A stretch of DNA of 60,730 bases, taken from contig JAIRKE010000023.1 of assembly GCA_031260295.1 (NCBI GenBank), forward strand, positions 1 to 60,730. The letters are read 5' to 3'. The notes under the pieces are model-generated. The model was not told the origin of the DNA, searched no databases, and worked only from the letters and a program-made list of their open reading frames with translations. How positions within the stretch are numbered: position 1 is the stretch's first letter; the number at the start of each line of letters is the position of its first letter. Origin of the DNA: Azonexus sp. Its GTDB lineage: Bacteria > Pseudomonadota > Gammaproteobacteria > Burkholderiales > Rhodocyclaceae. Both the position numbers and the translations under genes were made by a program. Shown piece by piece: positions 52,562-60,730 of this stretch.

Positions 52562-52842
52562 TGCTGCGCTTCAACATGACCCTGCTGCTCGTTCTCGTGG
52601 TCTGTGCGCTAGCGCTGGTGACGTCGCAGCACCGGGCGCGCAAGCTGTTCCAGGAGCTTGAGCGGGAGCAGGAGCGGGCGCGCCAGCTCGATGTCGAGTA
52701 CGGCCAGTTGCAACTGGAAATGTCGACTTGGGCCACCCATCCGCGCATCGAGAAAATTGCCCGTGAACGGCTGCGCATGGTCCAGCCGGACGTTGCCGGC
52801 CGTCCGATCGTGGCGGTGGCTCAGCCGGCGGGAGGGCGCTGA
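52561..52842 (+). CDS. ftsL: Cell division protein FtsL
   Basis: A 93-residue bitopic membrane protein: a short cytoplasmic N terminus, one helix (TLLLVLVVCALALVTSQ) and a periplasmic coiled coil (RKLFQELEREQERARQLDVEYGQL) ending in the IEKIARERLRM motif. It links FtsB and FtsQ to the septal synthase. Overlapping starts and stops join it to rsmH and ftsI. Confidence 0.92.
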   Translation: MLRFNMTLLLVLVVCALALVTSQHRARKLFQELEREQERARQLDVEYGQLQLEMSTWATHPRIEKIARERLRMVQPDVAGRPIVAVAQPAGGR

Positions 52843-54590
52843 TGGTCGTCCGTCGTCGTCCGCAACGCGGTCATCGCTATACCGAAAGTCCGGTGCTGGA
52901 GCTGGCGCTGCAGGGTTGGCGCTCGCGCACGGTCGGCCTGCTGCTGATGGCGGCCTTGCTGGCGCTGATTATCCGTGCCTTCTACCTGCAGGTGATCAAC
53001 AACGATTTCCTGCAGGAGAAGGGCGACTCGCGCTATCGCCGCGATATCGAGGTGTCCGCTTCGCGCGGCAAGATCGTCGACCGCCACGGCGACATGCTGG
53101 CGGTGTCGACGCCGATGCAGTCGATCTGGGCCATTCCCGCTGATGCGCGGACGATGACGGCGGAACAGAAGCGCCAGCTGGCCGGCCTGCTGGAGATGGG
53201 CGTGCGCGAACTGGACGGCAAGATCGCCGCCGACAAGACTTTCGTTTACGTCCGCCGCCAGGTCTCGCCGGAGACCGGCGCGCGCATCGCCGCGTTGAAA
53301 TTGCCGGGCATCCATCAGGAAAAGGAATACCGCCGCTTCTACCCAACCGCCGACATGACCGCCCACATCGTTGGTTTCACCGGCGTGGACGACAAAGGTC
53401 TGGAGGGCGTCGAACTGGCCTTCCAGCAGAGCCTGCTCGGACGGCCGGGCAACCGCACGGTGATCCGCGACCGGCGCGGCAACATCATCGAGGATGTCGG
53501 TGCCATGCGGCCGCCGCAGGACGGCAAGGACATCCGCCTGGCGCTCGATTCCAAAATCCAGTATCTGGCCTATAGCCAGTTGAAGGCAACCGTCGACACT
53601 TACAAAGCCAAGGCCGGTGGGGTCATCGTCGTCGATACCCGCAACGGCGAAATCCTGGCCCTGGTCAACTGGCCGACCTACAACCCGAACAACCGCCAGA
53701 ACCTGTCCGGCGCTCCGTTGCGCAACCGCGCCATCACCGACACTTTCGAGCCGGGTTCGGTGATGAAACCGTTCATCGCCGCGCTGGCGCTGGAGCAGGG
53801 CAAGGTCACCGTCAATACGCCGATCAACACGGCGCCGGGGCGAATGACCATCGGCAGCGCGACCATATCCGATCCGCGCCCGCACGGTCTGCTGACCGTC
53901 GCCGAAGTCATCCAGAAATCGTCGAATATCGGCACCGCCAAGATTGCCCTCGGTTTTACGCCGAAGGAAATGTGGGAATTGTTCGACAAGCTCGGCTTTG
54001 GCCAGGCGCCCAATCTCGGTTTCCCCGGCGAGGTCAATGGTCGCTTGCGGCCGTGGAAGACCTGGCGGCCGATTGAACAGGCGACCATGTCCTACGGCCA
54101 CGGCATTGCCGTTAGCCTGATCCAGTTGGCCCGCGCTTACACCGTTTTCGCCAACGACGGCGAGTTGATGCCGCTGTCACTGCTGAGCGTCGACGAAACG
54201 CCGGTGCATGGCGGCCGCGTCTTTTCACCGCAGACCGTGCGTGAATCGCGCCTGATGCTGGAAATGGCCGTGCAGCCGGGCGGCACCGCGCCACGGGCGC
54301 GCGTTGCCGGCTACCGGGTCGGCGGCAAGACCGGCACGGCCCACAAGATCGAGGGCGGCGTCTATGCCCACAAGTACATCGCTTCCTTCGTCGGCATCGC
54401 GCCGATCAGCGATCCGCGCCTGGTCATCGCGGTGATGATCGACGAGCCGTCAACCGGCGTTCATTACGGCGGCGACGTTGCTGGTCCGGCTTTCTCGCGG
54501 ATTGCCGCCGGCGCTCTGCGCACCCTCGGCGTACCGCTCGACGCGCCGTTGCAGATGGCCGCCGTCGGTACCGGCAAGGAGCCGTTGTGA
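52842..54590 (+). CDS. ftsI: Peptidoglycan transpeptidase FtsI (PBP3)
   Basis: A class B penicillin-binding protein of 582 residues for septal cross-linking. A cytoplasmic N terminus and one membrane helix (TVGLLLMAALLALIIRAFYLQ) precede the pedestal domain with SRGKIVDRHG. The active site has the Ser in EPGSVMKPF, KSSN and KTGTA. It is coupled at both ends to ftsL and murE. Confidence 0.96.
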   Translation: MVVRRRPQRGHRYTESPVLELALQGWRSRTVGLLLMAALLALIIRAFYLQVINNDFLQEKGDSRYRRDIEVSASRGKIVDRHGDMLAVSTPMQSIWAIPADARTMTAEQKRQLAGLLEMGVRELDGKIAADKTFVYVRRQVSPETGARIAALKLPGIHQEKEYRRFYPTADMTAHIVGFTGVDDKGLEGVELAFQQSLLGRPGNRTVIRDRRGNIIEDVGAMRPPQDGKDIRLALDSKIQYLAYSQLKATVDTYKAKAGGVIVVDTRNGEILALVNWPTYNPNNRQNLSGAPLRNRAITDTFEPGSVMKPFIAALALEQGKVTVNTPINTAPGRMTIGSATISDPRPHGLLTVAEVIQKSSNIGTAKIALGFTPKEMWELFDKLGFGQAPNLGFPGEVNGRLRPWKTWRPIEQATMSYGHGIAVSLIQLARAYTVFANDGELMPLSLLSVDETPVHGGRVFSPQTVRESRLMLEMAVQPGGTAPRARVAGYRVGGKTGTAHKIEGGVYAHKYIASFVGIAPISDPRLVIAVMIDEPSTGVHYGGDVAGPAFSRIAAGALRTLGVPLDAPLQMAAVGTGKEPL

Positions 54591-56068
54591 GCACGCCGCG
54601 CGAACTGATCGATTCGCTCGGCGTCGCCCTGAGCGGCGCCGCCGACGACAGCCGTCAGGTGCGACCGGGCGACCTGTTCATCGCTTATCCCGGCGACCTG
54701 GCCGACGGCCGCCGCTACATTGGTGACGCCATCGCCCGCGGTGCCGTCGCCGTGCTCTGGCAACCGGGTGGCGATTTCGCCTGGAACCCGGCGTGGACCG
54801 TGCCCAATCGGTCGGTCGAGGCGCTGCGTCCATTGGCCGGGCCGCTGGCCCATGCCCTCTACGGCTATCCGAGCGAAGCCCTGTCGCTGATCGCGGTGAC
54901 CGGCACCAATGGCAAGACCACCGTCAGCCAGTGCCTCGCCCAGGCCTATGCCAAGCCTTGTGCCGTCATCGGTACGCTCGGCGCCGGCTTTCCCGGCAAA
55001 CTGGTGGAAACCGGTTTCACCACGCCGGAAGCGACGGTGCTGATGCGCTACCTGGCTGAGTTCCGCGCCCACGACCCTGCCGCCTGTGCACTGGAAGCCA
55101 GTTCGATCGGCATCGAGGAGGGGCGGATGAACGGCGTCCATGTCGATGTCGCGGTATTCACCAATTTCACCCGTGACCACCTCGATTACCACGGCACCAT
55201 GGAAGCCTACGCGGCGGCCAAGGAAAAGCTGTTCCGCTGGCCGCGCCTGCGCTCTGCCGTGATCAACCTCGACGATCCGCTTGGGCCGCGTTTGGCCGGT
55301 ACAACGACCGCCCTGCGTGTGCTCGGCTACGGTATTGGCGACGAGCGCCGCGACGTGCTTGCCCAGGTGCGCGCCGAGCAACTCGAAGAGACGCCGAGCG
55401 GCCAGCGCTTCACCTTGATTCTGCCGAACGGGCGCGGCACCGTGGACACCACCCTGGTCGGCCGCTACAACGTGGCCAATCTGCTGGCCGTGGCTGCCGT
55501 GCTCTACGATGCTGGCCTGTCAGCAGCCGACGTCGTCCGCCGCCTGATCGAGCTGACACCGCCGCCGGGACGCATGGAGCGGGTCGGCGGTAACGGCGAG
55601 CCGCTGGTGGTGATCGACTATGCCCACAGCCCGGACGCGCTGGACAATGCGTTGAGCACGCTGCGCGCCGTGGCCGGCGCCCGCGGCGGTCACCTAGCCG
55701 TGGTTTTCGGTTGCGGCGGTGACCGCGACCGTGGCAAGCGCCCGCAGATGGCCGAAATCGCCTCGCGCCGCGCCGACCGTGTGCTGGTCACCAGCGACAA
55801 TCCGCGCCGCGAGGAGCCGGCGGCCATCGTCGCCGACATCATTGTCGGCCTCGCCCACGGCGAAGTCGAGCTCGACCGTGCCGCAGCCATCCGCAAGGCG
55901 GTGCGCGAGGCCGATGCATGCGACGTGATCCTGCTGGCCGGCAAGGGCCATGAGGCGTATCAGGAAATCGCCGGCGTCCGCCATCCATTCTCCGACGTCG
56001 AGCAGGCGCAGCAGGCGCTGGAATTACGACGCGCCCCCAACCCCAATCTCCAGGAGGCTGGCGCATGA
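54587..56068 (+). CDS. murE: UDP-MurNAc-tripeptide synthetase MurE
   Basis: A 493-residue Mur ligase that adds the third amino acid of the stem peptide. The ATP site is TGTNGKTT, followed by EASSIGIEEGR and FTNFTRDHLDYHG. The motif DNPR (in VTSDNPRREEP) is the diaminopimelate-binding signature, so meso-DAP is the expected substrate. It starts with GTG 54587, overlapping ftsI by four bases, and overlaps murF by four. Confidence 0.96.
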   Translation: MSTPRELIDSLGVALSGAADDSRQVRPGDLFIAYPGDLADGRRYIGDAIARGAVAVLWQPGGDFAWNPAWTVPNRSVEALRPLAGPLAHALYGYPSEALSLIAVTGTNGKTTVSQCLAQAYAKPCAVIGTLGAGFPGKLVETGFTTPEATVLMRYLAEFRAHDPAACALEASSIGIEEGRMNGVHVDVAVFTNFTRDHLDYHGTMEAYAAAKEKLFRWPRLRSAVINLDDPLGPRLAGTTTALRVLGYGIGDERRDVLAQVRAEQLEETPSGQRFTLILPNGRGTVDTTLVGRYNVANLLAVAAVLYDAGLSAADVVRRLIELTPPPGRMERVGGNGEPLVVIDYAHSPDALDNALSTLRAVAGARGGHLAVVFGCGGDRDRGKRPQMAEIASRRADRVLVTSDNPRREEPAAIVADIIVGLAHGEVELDRAAAIRKAVREADACDVILLAGKGHEAYQEIAGVRHPFSDVEQAQQALELRRAPNPNLQEAGA

Positions 56069-57441
56069 ACTGGCTGCTTTCCCGCGTCGCGGCCGCCACC
56101 GGCGGCCGTCTGGTCGGCTCTGACACGGCCCTGGCCGGCGTCGGTACCGATACCCGGACTGTGCAGCTGGGCCAGTTGTTCGTTGCCCTGCGCGGCGAGC
56201 GTTTCGACGCTCATGATTTTCTCGCCCAGGCCATCGCCGCCGGTGCCGCCGCCGTGCTGGTCGCCGATGCCAGCAAGCTGCCGGCCGGCGTACCGGCCGT
56301 TGTCGTCGCCGACACCCGGCTGGCCCTCGGCGCGCTGGCCGGTGCCTGGCGGGCGGCCTTTGCGTTGCCGGTGATTGCCGTTACCGGCTCCAACGGCAAG
56401 ACGACGACCAAGGAAATGATCGCTGCCATCCTCCAAGCCGCTTTCGGTGACGCGGTGCTGGCGACGCGCGGTAATTTCAACAACGATGTCGGCCTGCCGC
56501 TGACCCTGCTCGGCTTGAACGCCGGGCATCGCGCCGCGGTGATCGAGATGGGCATGAACCGTCCCGGCGAGATTGCTTACCTGGCGTCGCTTGGTGCACC
56601 GACGGTGGCGCTGGTAACCAATGCTCAGCGCGCCCATCTCGAAGGCATGGGCGGTCTCGACGAGGTGGCCCGTGAAAAGGGCAGCATTTACGCCGGCCTC
56701 GCCGCTGGCGGTGTAGCCGTGATTAACGCCGATGACGCTTACGCCGACCTCTGGCGCGGCATGGCGGCGCCGCATGCGGTACGTGGCTTCGCCATCGACC
56801 GCGACGCCGACGTGCGCGGCCGCGTCCACCAACACGGCCTGGAAACCGAACTGACGTTGAGTGCCGCCGAAGGCGAGGCGACGCTGCGCCTGCGCGTCGC
56901 CGGTCGCCACAACGCCCGCAACGCGGTGGCCGCCGCCGCTGCTTGCCTCGCCGCCGGCATTCCGCTGGCCGCCGTGGTCGCCGGGCTGGAATCCTTCGCC
57001 GGCGTCAAGGGACGCTTGCAGCGACGCGCCGGCCGCCACGGCGCCGAGATTCTCGACGACACCTACAACGCCAATCCCGATTCGGTGCGCGCCGGCCTCG
57101 ACGTGCTGGCTGCTACCGTCGGCCGCAAGATTTTCGTGCTCGGCGACATGGGCGAGATCGGCCAGGCCAGCGGCCAGTATCACGACGAAATTGGCGGCTA
57201 CGCCAAGAGCCAGGGCGTCGACCGCCTGTTCGCGCTGGGTGACGCCAGCCAGCAGGCGGTGCGCAATTTCGGCGAGGGCGCCCGTCATTTCTGCCATGTC
57301 GACAAGCTGGTCGGCGCCGTGGACAAGGAACTCGGGCCGGATACCACCGTCCTGGTCAAAGGCTCGCGCTTCATGAGGATGGAGCGGGTGGCAGACGCGC
57401 TGGCCGCCGGGTTAGCCACCGAGCCGGAGGAGAACGCCTGA
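56065..57441 (+). CDS. murF: UDP-MurNAc-tripeptide:D-Ala-D-Ala ligase MurF
   Basis: A Mur ligase of 458 residues completing the pentapeptide. ATP motif [35 protein letters not shown] and [10 protein letters not shown] are family signatures. The enzyme works in the cytoplasm after MurE. ATG overlaps the murE stop (ATGA), and its stop overlaps the mraY start by one base. Confidence 0.96.
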   Translation: MNWLLSRVAAATGGRLVGSDTALAGVGTDTRTVQLGQLFVALRGERFDAHDFLAQAIAAGAAAVLVADASKLPAGVPAVVVADTRLALGALAGAWRAAFALPVIAVTGSNGKTTTKEMIAAILQAAFGDAVLATRGNFNNDVGLPLTLLGLNAGHRAAVIEMGMNRPGEIAYLASLGAPTVALVTNAQRAHLEGMGGLDEVAREKGSIYAGLAAGGVAVINADDAYADLWRGMAAPHAVRGFAIDRDADVRGRVHQHGLETELTLSAAEGEATLRLRVAGRHNARNAVAAAAACLAAGIPLAAVVAGLESFAGVKGRLQRRAGRHGAEILDDTYNANPDSVRAGLDVLAATVGRKIFVLGDMGEIGQASGQYHDEIGGYAKSQGVDRLFALGDASQQAVRNFGEGARHFCHVDKLVGAVDKELGPDTTVLVKGSRFMRMERVADALAAGLATEPEENA

Positions 57442-58544
57442 TGCTGCTCGCGCTGACCCAGTGGCTTTCCCAGGACATTCGCTTTTTCAATGTCTTCAAC
57501 TACATCACGCTGCGTACCGTGCTGGCGGCGATGACGGCGCTGCTCATCTCGTTTGCCGCAGGTCCCGGTGTGATCCGCTGGCTGGCGGCCAAGAAGATCG
57601 GCCAGGCGGTGCGCACCGACGGGCCACAGACGCACCTCGTCAAGTCCGGTACGCCGACCATGGGCGGCGTGCTGATCCTGATCGCTATCGGCGTCACCAC
57701 GTTGCTGTGGGGCGACCTGACCAACAAGTACGTGTGGACCGTGCTGGTGGTCACGCTCGGCTTCGGCATCGTCGGCTGGTACGACGACTGGAAGAAGGTG
57801 GTGTACCGCGACCCGAACGGCCTCTCAGCCCGCTGGAAGTTTTTCTGGCAATCGGTGCTCGGCATCGGCGCCGCGCTGTTCCTTGCCTTTTCGGCCGGTT
57901 CGCCGGCGCAGACCGAACTGATCGTGCCCTTCTTCAAGTCCATCGCCTACCCGCTGGGCATTGTCGGCTTCATCGTGCTGACCTATTTCGTTATCGTCGG
58001 TACCAGCAACGCGGTCAATCTGACCGATGGCCTCGACGGCCTGGCGATCATGCCGACGGTGATGATTGCCGCCGCCTTCGTGGTCTTCTCCTACGTCACC
58101 GGCCATGCCGTGTACGCCAAGTACCTGCTCATTCCCCACGTGCCGGGCGCTGGCGAGCTGTGCATCCTGCTCGGCGCCATCGCCGGGGCCGGTCTCGGCT
58201 TTCTGTGGTTCAACGCCTATCCGGCCGAGGTCTTCATGGGCGACGTGGGCGCCCTGGCGCTTGGCGCCGCGCTCGGCACCGTCGCCGTGATCCTGCGCCA
58301 GGAAGTCGTGCTGTTCATCATGGGCGGCGTGTTCGTCGTCGAAACCCTGTCGGTGATGCTGCAAGTCACCTGGTTCAAATACACCAAGAAGAAGTTCGGC
58401 GAGGGCCGGCGCATCCTGCGCATGGCGCCGCTGCATCACCATTTCGAGCAAACCGGCTGGAAGGAGACGCAGGTCGTCGTCCGTTTCTGGATCATTACCA
58501 TCATGCTCGTGTTGATCGGGTTAAGCACCTTGAAACTGCGATGA
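57441..58544 (+). CDS. mraY: Phospho-MurNAc-pentapeptide transferase MraY
   Basis: A 367-residue integral membrane enzyme with about ten helices that makes lipid I on undecaprenyl phosphate. [11 protein letters not shown], the Asp-rich [21 protein letters not shown] and the HHHFE-type [12 protein letters not shown] loop are all intact. It is coupled to murF and murD by overlapping codons. Confidence 0.97.
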   Translation: MLLALTQWLSQDIRFFNVFNYITLRTVLAAMTALLISFAAGPGVIRWLAAKKIGQAVRTDGPQTHLVKSGTPTMGGVLILIAIGVTTLLWGDLTNKYVWTVLVVTLGFGIVGWYDDWKKVVYRDPNGLSARWKFFWQSVLGIGAALFLAFSAGSPAQTELIVPFFKSIAYPLGIVGFIVLTYFVIVGTSNAVNLTDGLDGLAIMPTVMIAAAFVVFSYVTGHAVYAKYLLIPHVPGAGELCILLGAIAGAGLGFLWFNAYPAEVFMGDVGALALGAALGTVAVILRQEVVLFIMGGVFVVETLSVMLQVTWFKYTKKKFGEGRRILRMAPLHHHFEQTGWKETQVVVRFWIITIMLVLIGLSTLKLR

Positions 58545-59896
58545 ACCTTCAAGGCAAACGCGTGGCAGTGGTCGGACTCGGCGAGTCGGGGCTGGCGATG
58601 GCCAAGTGGCTGCATCGCCAGGGCGCTCGCGTGCGCGTCGTCGACTCGCGCCTGGCGCCGCCCAACACCGACGCCTTGCAGCAGGCGGTGCCGGGCGCCG
58701 AACTGGTTGCCGGGCCGTTTGCCGCCGCCGCCTTCACCGATGCAGAGCTGGTGGCGCTGTCGCCGGGCGTCGCCAAAGCCACGCCGGTCATCGCCGAACT
58801 GAGCGTGCCGGTGGTCTCGGAGATCGAACTGTTCGCCGCCGGCGTCCGGGCCCAGGCGCCGGCGACGAAAATCGTCGCCATCACCGGCAGCAACGGCAAG
58901 ACCACGACTACGGCGCTGACCGCCCATCTGCTCAATGCGGTGGGCCTGCCGGCCATTGCCTGCGGCAACATTTCGCCCGCGGCTCTCGATACGCTGATGG
59001 CGGCGCTCGACGCCAACGCCCTGCCGGCCGTGTGGGTACTCGAACTGTCCAGTTTTCAACTGGAAACGACCCACCATCTGCACGCCGCCGCCGCCGCCGT
59101 ACTCAATATTTCCGAAGACCACCTCGACCGCTATGAGGGCAGCCTGGCCACCTACGCCGCCGCCAAGGCGCGCATCTTCCAGGGCAAGGGCGCAATGGTG
59201 CTCAACCGCGACGACGACTGGTCGATGAGCAATGGCCGCTGCGGGCGGCAGATCATCACCTTTGGCCTGAATCCCGCCCCGCGCGCCAGCGATTTCGGCC
59301 TGGCCGACAACGCCATCATGCACGGCAACGCGCGCCTGCTCGATCTGGCGGCGCTGCAACTGTCCGGTCTGCACAATGCCGCCAACGCCATGGCGGCGCT
59401 GGCGCTGTGCGCGGCGCTGGGCCTTGCGCCGGCGCGTCTGGCCGAAGCCTTGAAAACCTTTTGCGGCCTGCCGCACCGCGTCGAGACGGTGGCCGACATC
59501 AACGGCGTGCGCTACATCGACGATTCCAAAGGCACCAATGTCGGTGCTACGCTGGCCGCCATCGAAGGCATGGGCCGGCCGGTCGCCATCATTCTCGGCG
59601 GCGACGGCAAGGGCCAGGATTTCGCCCCGCTCGCGGCGGCGCTGCAACGGCATGGCCGCGCCGTGGCGCTGATCGGGCGTGACGCGGCGCTAATCGAACA
59701 GGCCATCGCCGCTTGCGCTCTGCCGCTGCGCCATTGCGCCGACATGGCCGAGGCCGTCGTCTGGCTGGCCGGCCAGGCCCAGGCTGGCGATTGCGTGCTG
59801 CTCTCGCCGGCCTGCGCCAGCCTCGACATGTACCGCAATTACGCTCACCGCGCCGAGGCTTTTGTCGTTGCGGTGAAAGGGCTGCCGCCATGCTGA
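58541..59896 (+). CDS. murD: UDP-MurNAc-L-alanine:D-glutamate ligase MurD
   Basis: A Mur ligase of 451 residues. The N-terminal [17 protein letters not shown] binds UMA; ATP motif [31 protein letters not shown] and IDDSKGTN follow. It adds D-glutamate to the stem. ATG 58541 overlaps the mraY stop (ATGA). An open frame extends upstream through mraY but is not coding. Confidence 0.96.
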   Translation: MNLQGKRVAVVGLGESGLAMAKWLHRQGARVRVVDSRLAPPNTDALQQAVPGAELVAGPFAAAAFTDAELVALSPGVAKATPVIAELSVPVVSEIELFAAGVRAQAPATKIVAITGSNGKTTTTALTAHLLNAVGLPAIACGNISPAALDTLMAALDANALPAVWVLELSSFQLETTHHLHAAAAAVLNISEDHLDRYEGSLATYAAAKARIFQGKGAMVLNRDDDWSMSNGRCGRQIITFGLNPAPRASDFGLADNAIMHGNARLLDLAALQLSGLHNAANAMAALALCAALGLAPARLAEALKTFCGLPHRVETVADINGVRYIDDSKGTNVGATLAAIEGMGRPVAIILGGDGKGQDFAPLAAALQRHGRAVALIGRDAALIEQAIAACALPLRHCADMAEAVVWLAGQAQAGDCVLLSPACASLDMYRNYAHRAEAFVVAVKGLPPC

Positions 59897-60730
59897 TCTC
59901 GGCCCTCGACGCGCCGCGCCGGCAACCCGCCGAAATCGACACCGCGCTCTTGTGGAGCGCGTTGCTGCTGCTGTTCGGCGGTCTGGTCATGGTCTATTCG
60001 GCCTCCATCGCCACGGCCGAGGGCGGGCGTTTCACCAATCACCAGCCGGCTTACTACCTGGTGCGCCACGGCATTTTTCTCTGCGTCGGCCTGGTCGCTG
60101 CGGCGGTGACTTTTCAGGTGCCGCTGGCCCTGTGGCAAAAATACGCGCCCTGGCTGTTCTTCGGCGGCGTGCTGCTGCTCGCCATCGTGCTGATTCCCGG
60201 CATCGGCCGCGACGTGAACGGGGCGCGGCGCTGGCTGCCGCTCGGTGTCATCAATCTCCAGCCGTCCGAATTGATGAAGCTGTTCGCCGCGCTCTACGCG
60301 GCGGATTACACGGTGCGCAAGATCAATGTCATGCACGACCTGAAACAGGCTTTTCTACCGATGTTCGGCGTCATGGCCGTGGTCGGCATGTTGCTGTTGA
60401 AGGAGCCGGATTTCGGCGCTTTCGTCGTCATCATCGCCATCGCCATGGGCATTCTTTTCCTCGGCGGCCTCAAGCCGCGCCTGTTCGCGCTGCTGAGCGT
60501 CGGCCTGTTGATCGCCTTCACCATCCTGATCATCGTCTCGCCCTACCGCCGCGACCGCATCTTCGGCTTCATGGACCCGTGGGACGACCCCTTTGGCCGC
60601 GGCTACCAGTTGTCGCATTCTCTGATCGCCTTCGGCCGCGGCGAATGGTTCGGCGTCGGCCTCGGGGCCAGCATCGAAAAACTGTTCTACCTGCCGGAAG
60701 CGCATACCGATTTCCTGCTCGCGGTCATCG
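59890..60730 (+). CDS. ftsW: Septal peptidoglycan polymerase FtsW (partial, cut by window end)
   Basis: The first 280 residues of a SEDS-family glycosyltransferase. Several membrane helices are visible, with LVMVYSASIATA, GARRWLPLGVINLQPSELMKLF, LKEPDFGAFVV and PYRRDRIFGFMDPWDDPFGRGYQL characteristic of FtsW. ATG 59890 overlaps the end of murD by seven bases. The C terminus and probably murG, murC and other dcw genes continue beyond the window. Confidence 0.95.
   Translation, partial: MLISALDAPRRQPAEIDTALLWSALLLLFGGLVMVYSASIATAEGGRFTNHQPAYYLVRHGIFLCVGLVAAAVTFQVPLALWQKYAPWLFFGGVLLLAIVLIPGIGRDVNGARRWLPLGVINLQPSELMKLFAALYAADYTVRKINVMHDLKQAFLPMFGVMAVVGMLLLKEPDFGAFVVIIAIAMGILFLGGLKPRLFALLSVGLLIAFTILIIVSPYRRDRIFGFMDPWDDPFGRGYQLSHSLIAFGRGEWFGVGLGASIEKLFYLPEAHTDFLLAVI

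Noticed and set aside
57461..58540. Upstream extension of murD through mraY
   Set aside because: The extension overlaps all of mraY in another frame; the ATGA junction at 58541 gives the normal MurD N terminus.

Overview
The window is 60.7 kb of GC-rich bacterial chromosome. It most resembles a betaproteobacterium of the Rhodocyclaceae type (Azonexus/Dechloromonas-like). The reasons are the block orders plsC-gmhB-glyS-glyQ, lnt-corC-ybeY-phoH-miaB, napDABC and mraZ-rsmH-ftsL-ftsI-murE-murF-mraY-murD-ftsW, plus full-length proteins with typical betaproteobacterial signatures. The genus is an inference from gene order and motifs, not from a database search.

Layout. (1) 1-1202: an integron integrase gene at the left edge; any cassette array would lie to the left, outside the window. 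(2) 1233-6332 (minus): a zinc-peptidase-like protein, a PlsC-type acyltransferase, GmhB and both glycyl-tRNA synthetase subunits. (3) 6683-8998 (plus): a lytic transglycosylase and a secreted YiiX-like permuted-papain protein. (4) 8976-14560 (minus): lnt, an isolated PD-(D/E)XK-like gene, corC, ybeY, phoH and miaB. (5) 14672-26173: a tRNA-Met gene whose 3' 48 bp are repeated 11.4 kb away. Between the repeats lies a complete filamentous-phage (inovirus) prophage: tyrosine integrase, divergent regulators, HUH Rep, ssDNA-binding-like protein, small coat proteins, adsorption protein, pVI-like, Zot/pI and its own secretin. A cargo and non-coding segment follows, with a DUF1778-GNAT toxin-antitoxin pair and repeated palindromes. 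(6) 26271-38896: lipopolysaccharide genes (waaG, waaP, a double-kinase protein, an O-antigen ligase-like protein, several glycosyltransferases, a GT-C transferase, a carbamoyltransferase and a lipid A acyltransferase). (7) 39115-41836: ahpC and ahpF, with an OxyR-like site. (8) 42161-46083: periplasmic nitrate reductase napDABC behind an FNR-type promoter. (9) 46296-50906: HU, a disordered hypothetical protein, a UbiH-family hydroxylase, DsbC and a membrane diguanylate cyclase. (10) 51189 to the end: the division and cell-wall (dcw) cluster, cut inside ftsW.

How the parts fit. Much of the chromosomal content is envelope biology: LPS heptose supply (GmhB), core glycosylation and phosphorylation (WaaG, WaaP, double kinase), ligation, lipid A acylation, lipoprotein acylation (Lnt) and peptidoglycan synthesis. 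The accessory region is the prophage. Its most unusual signals are an 18-bp palindrome recurring four times only inside the element (as far as I can see), a compensated base-pair difference between the two att copies, and a D-arm-less tRNA-like remnant at the right end. No CRISPR array, rRNA gene or insertion sequence was seen.
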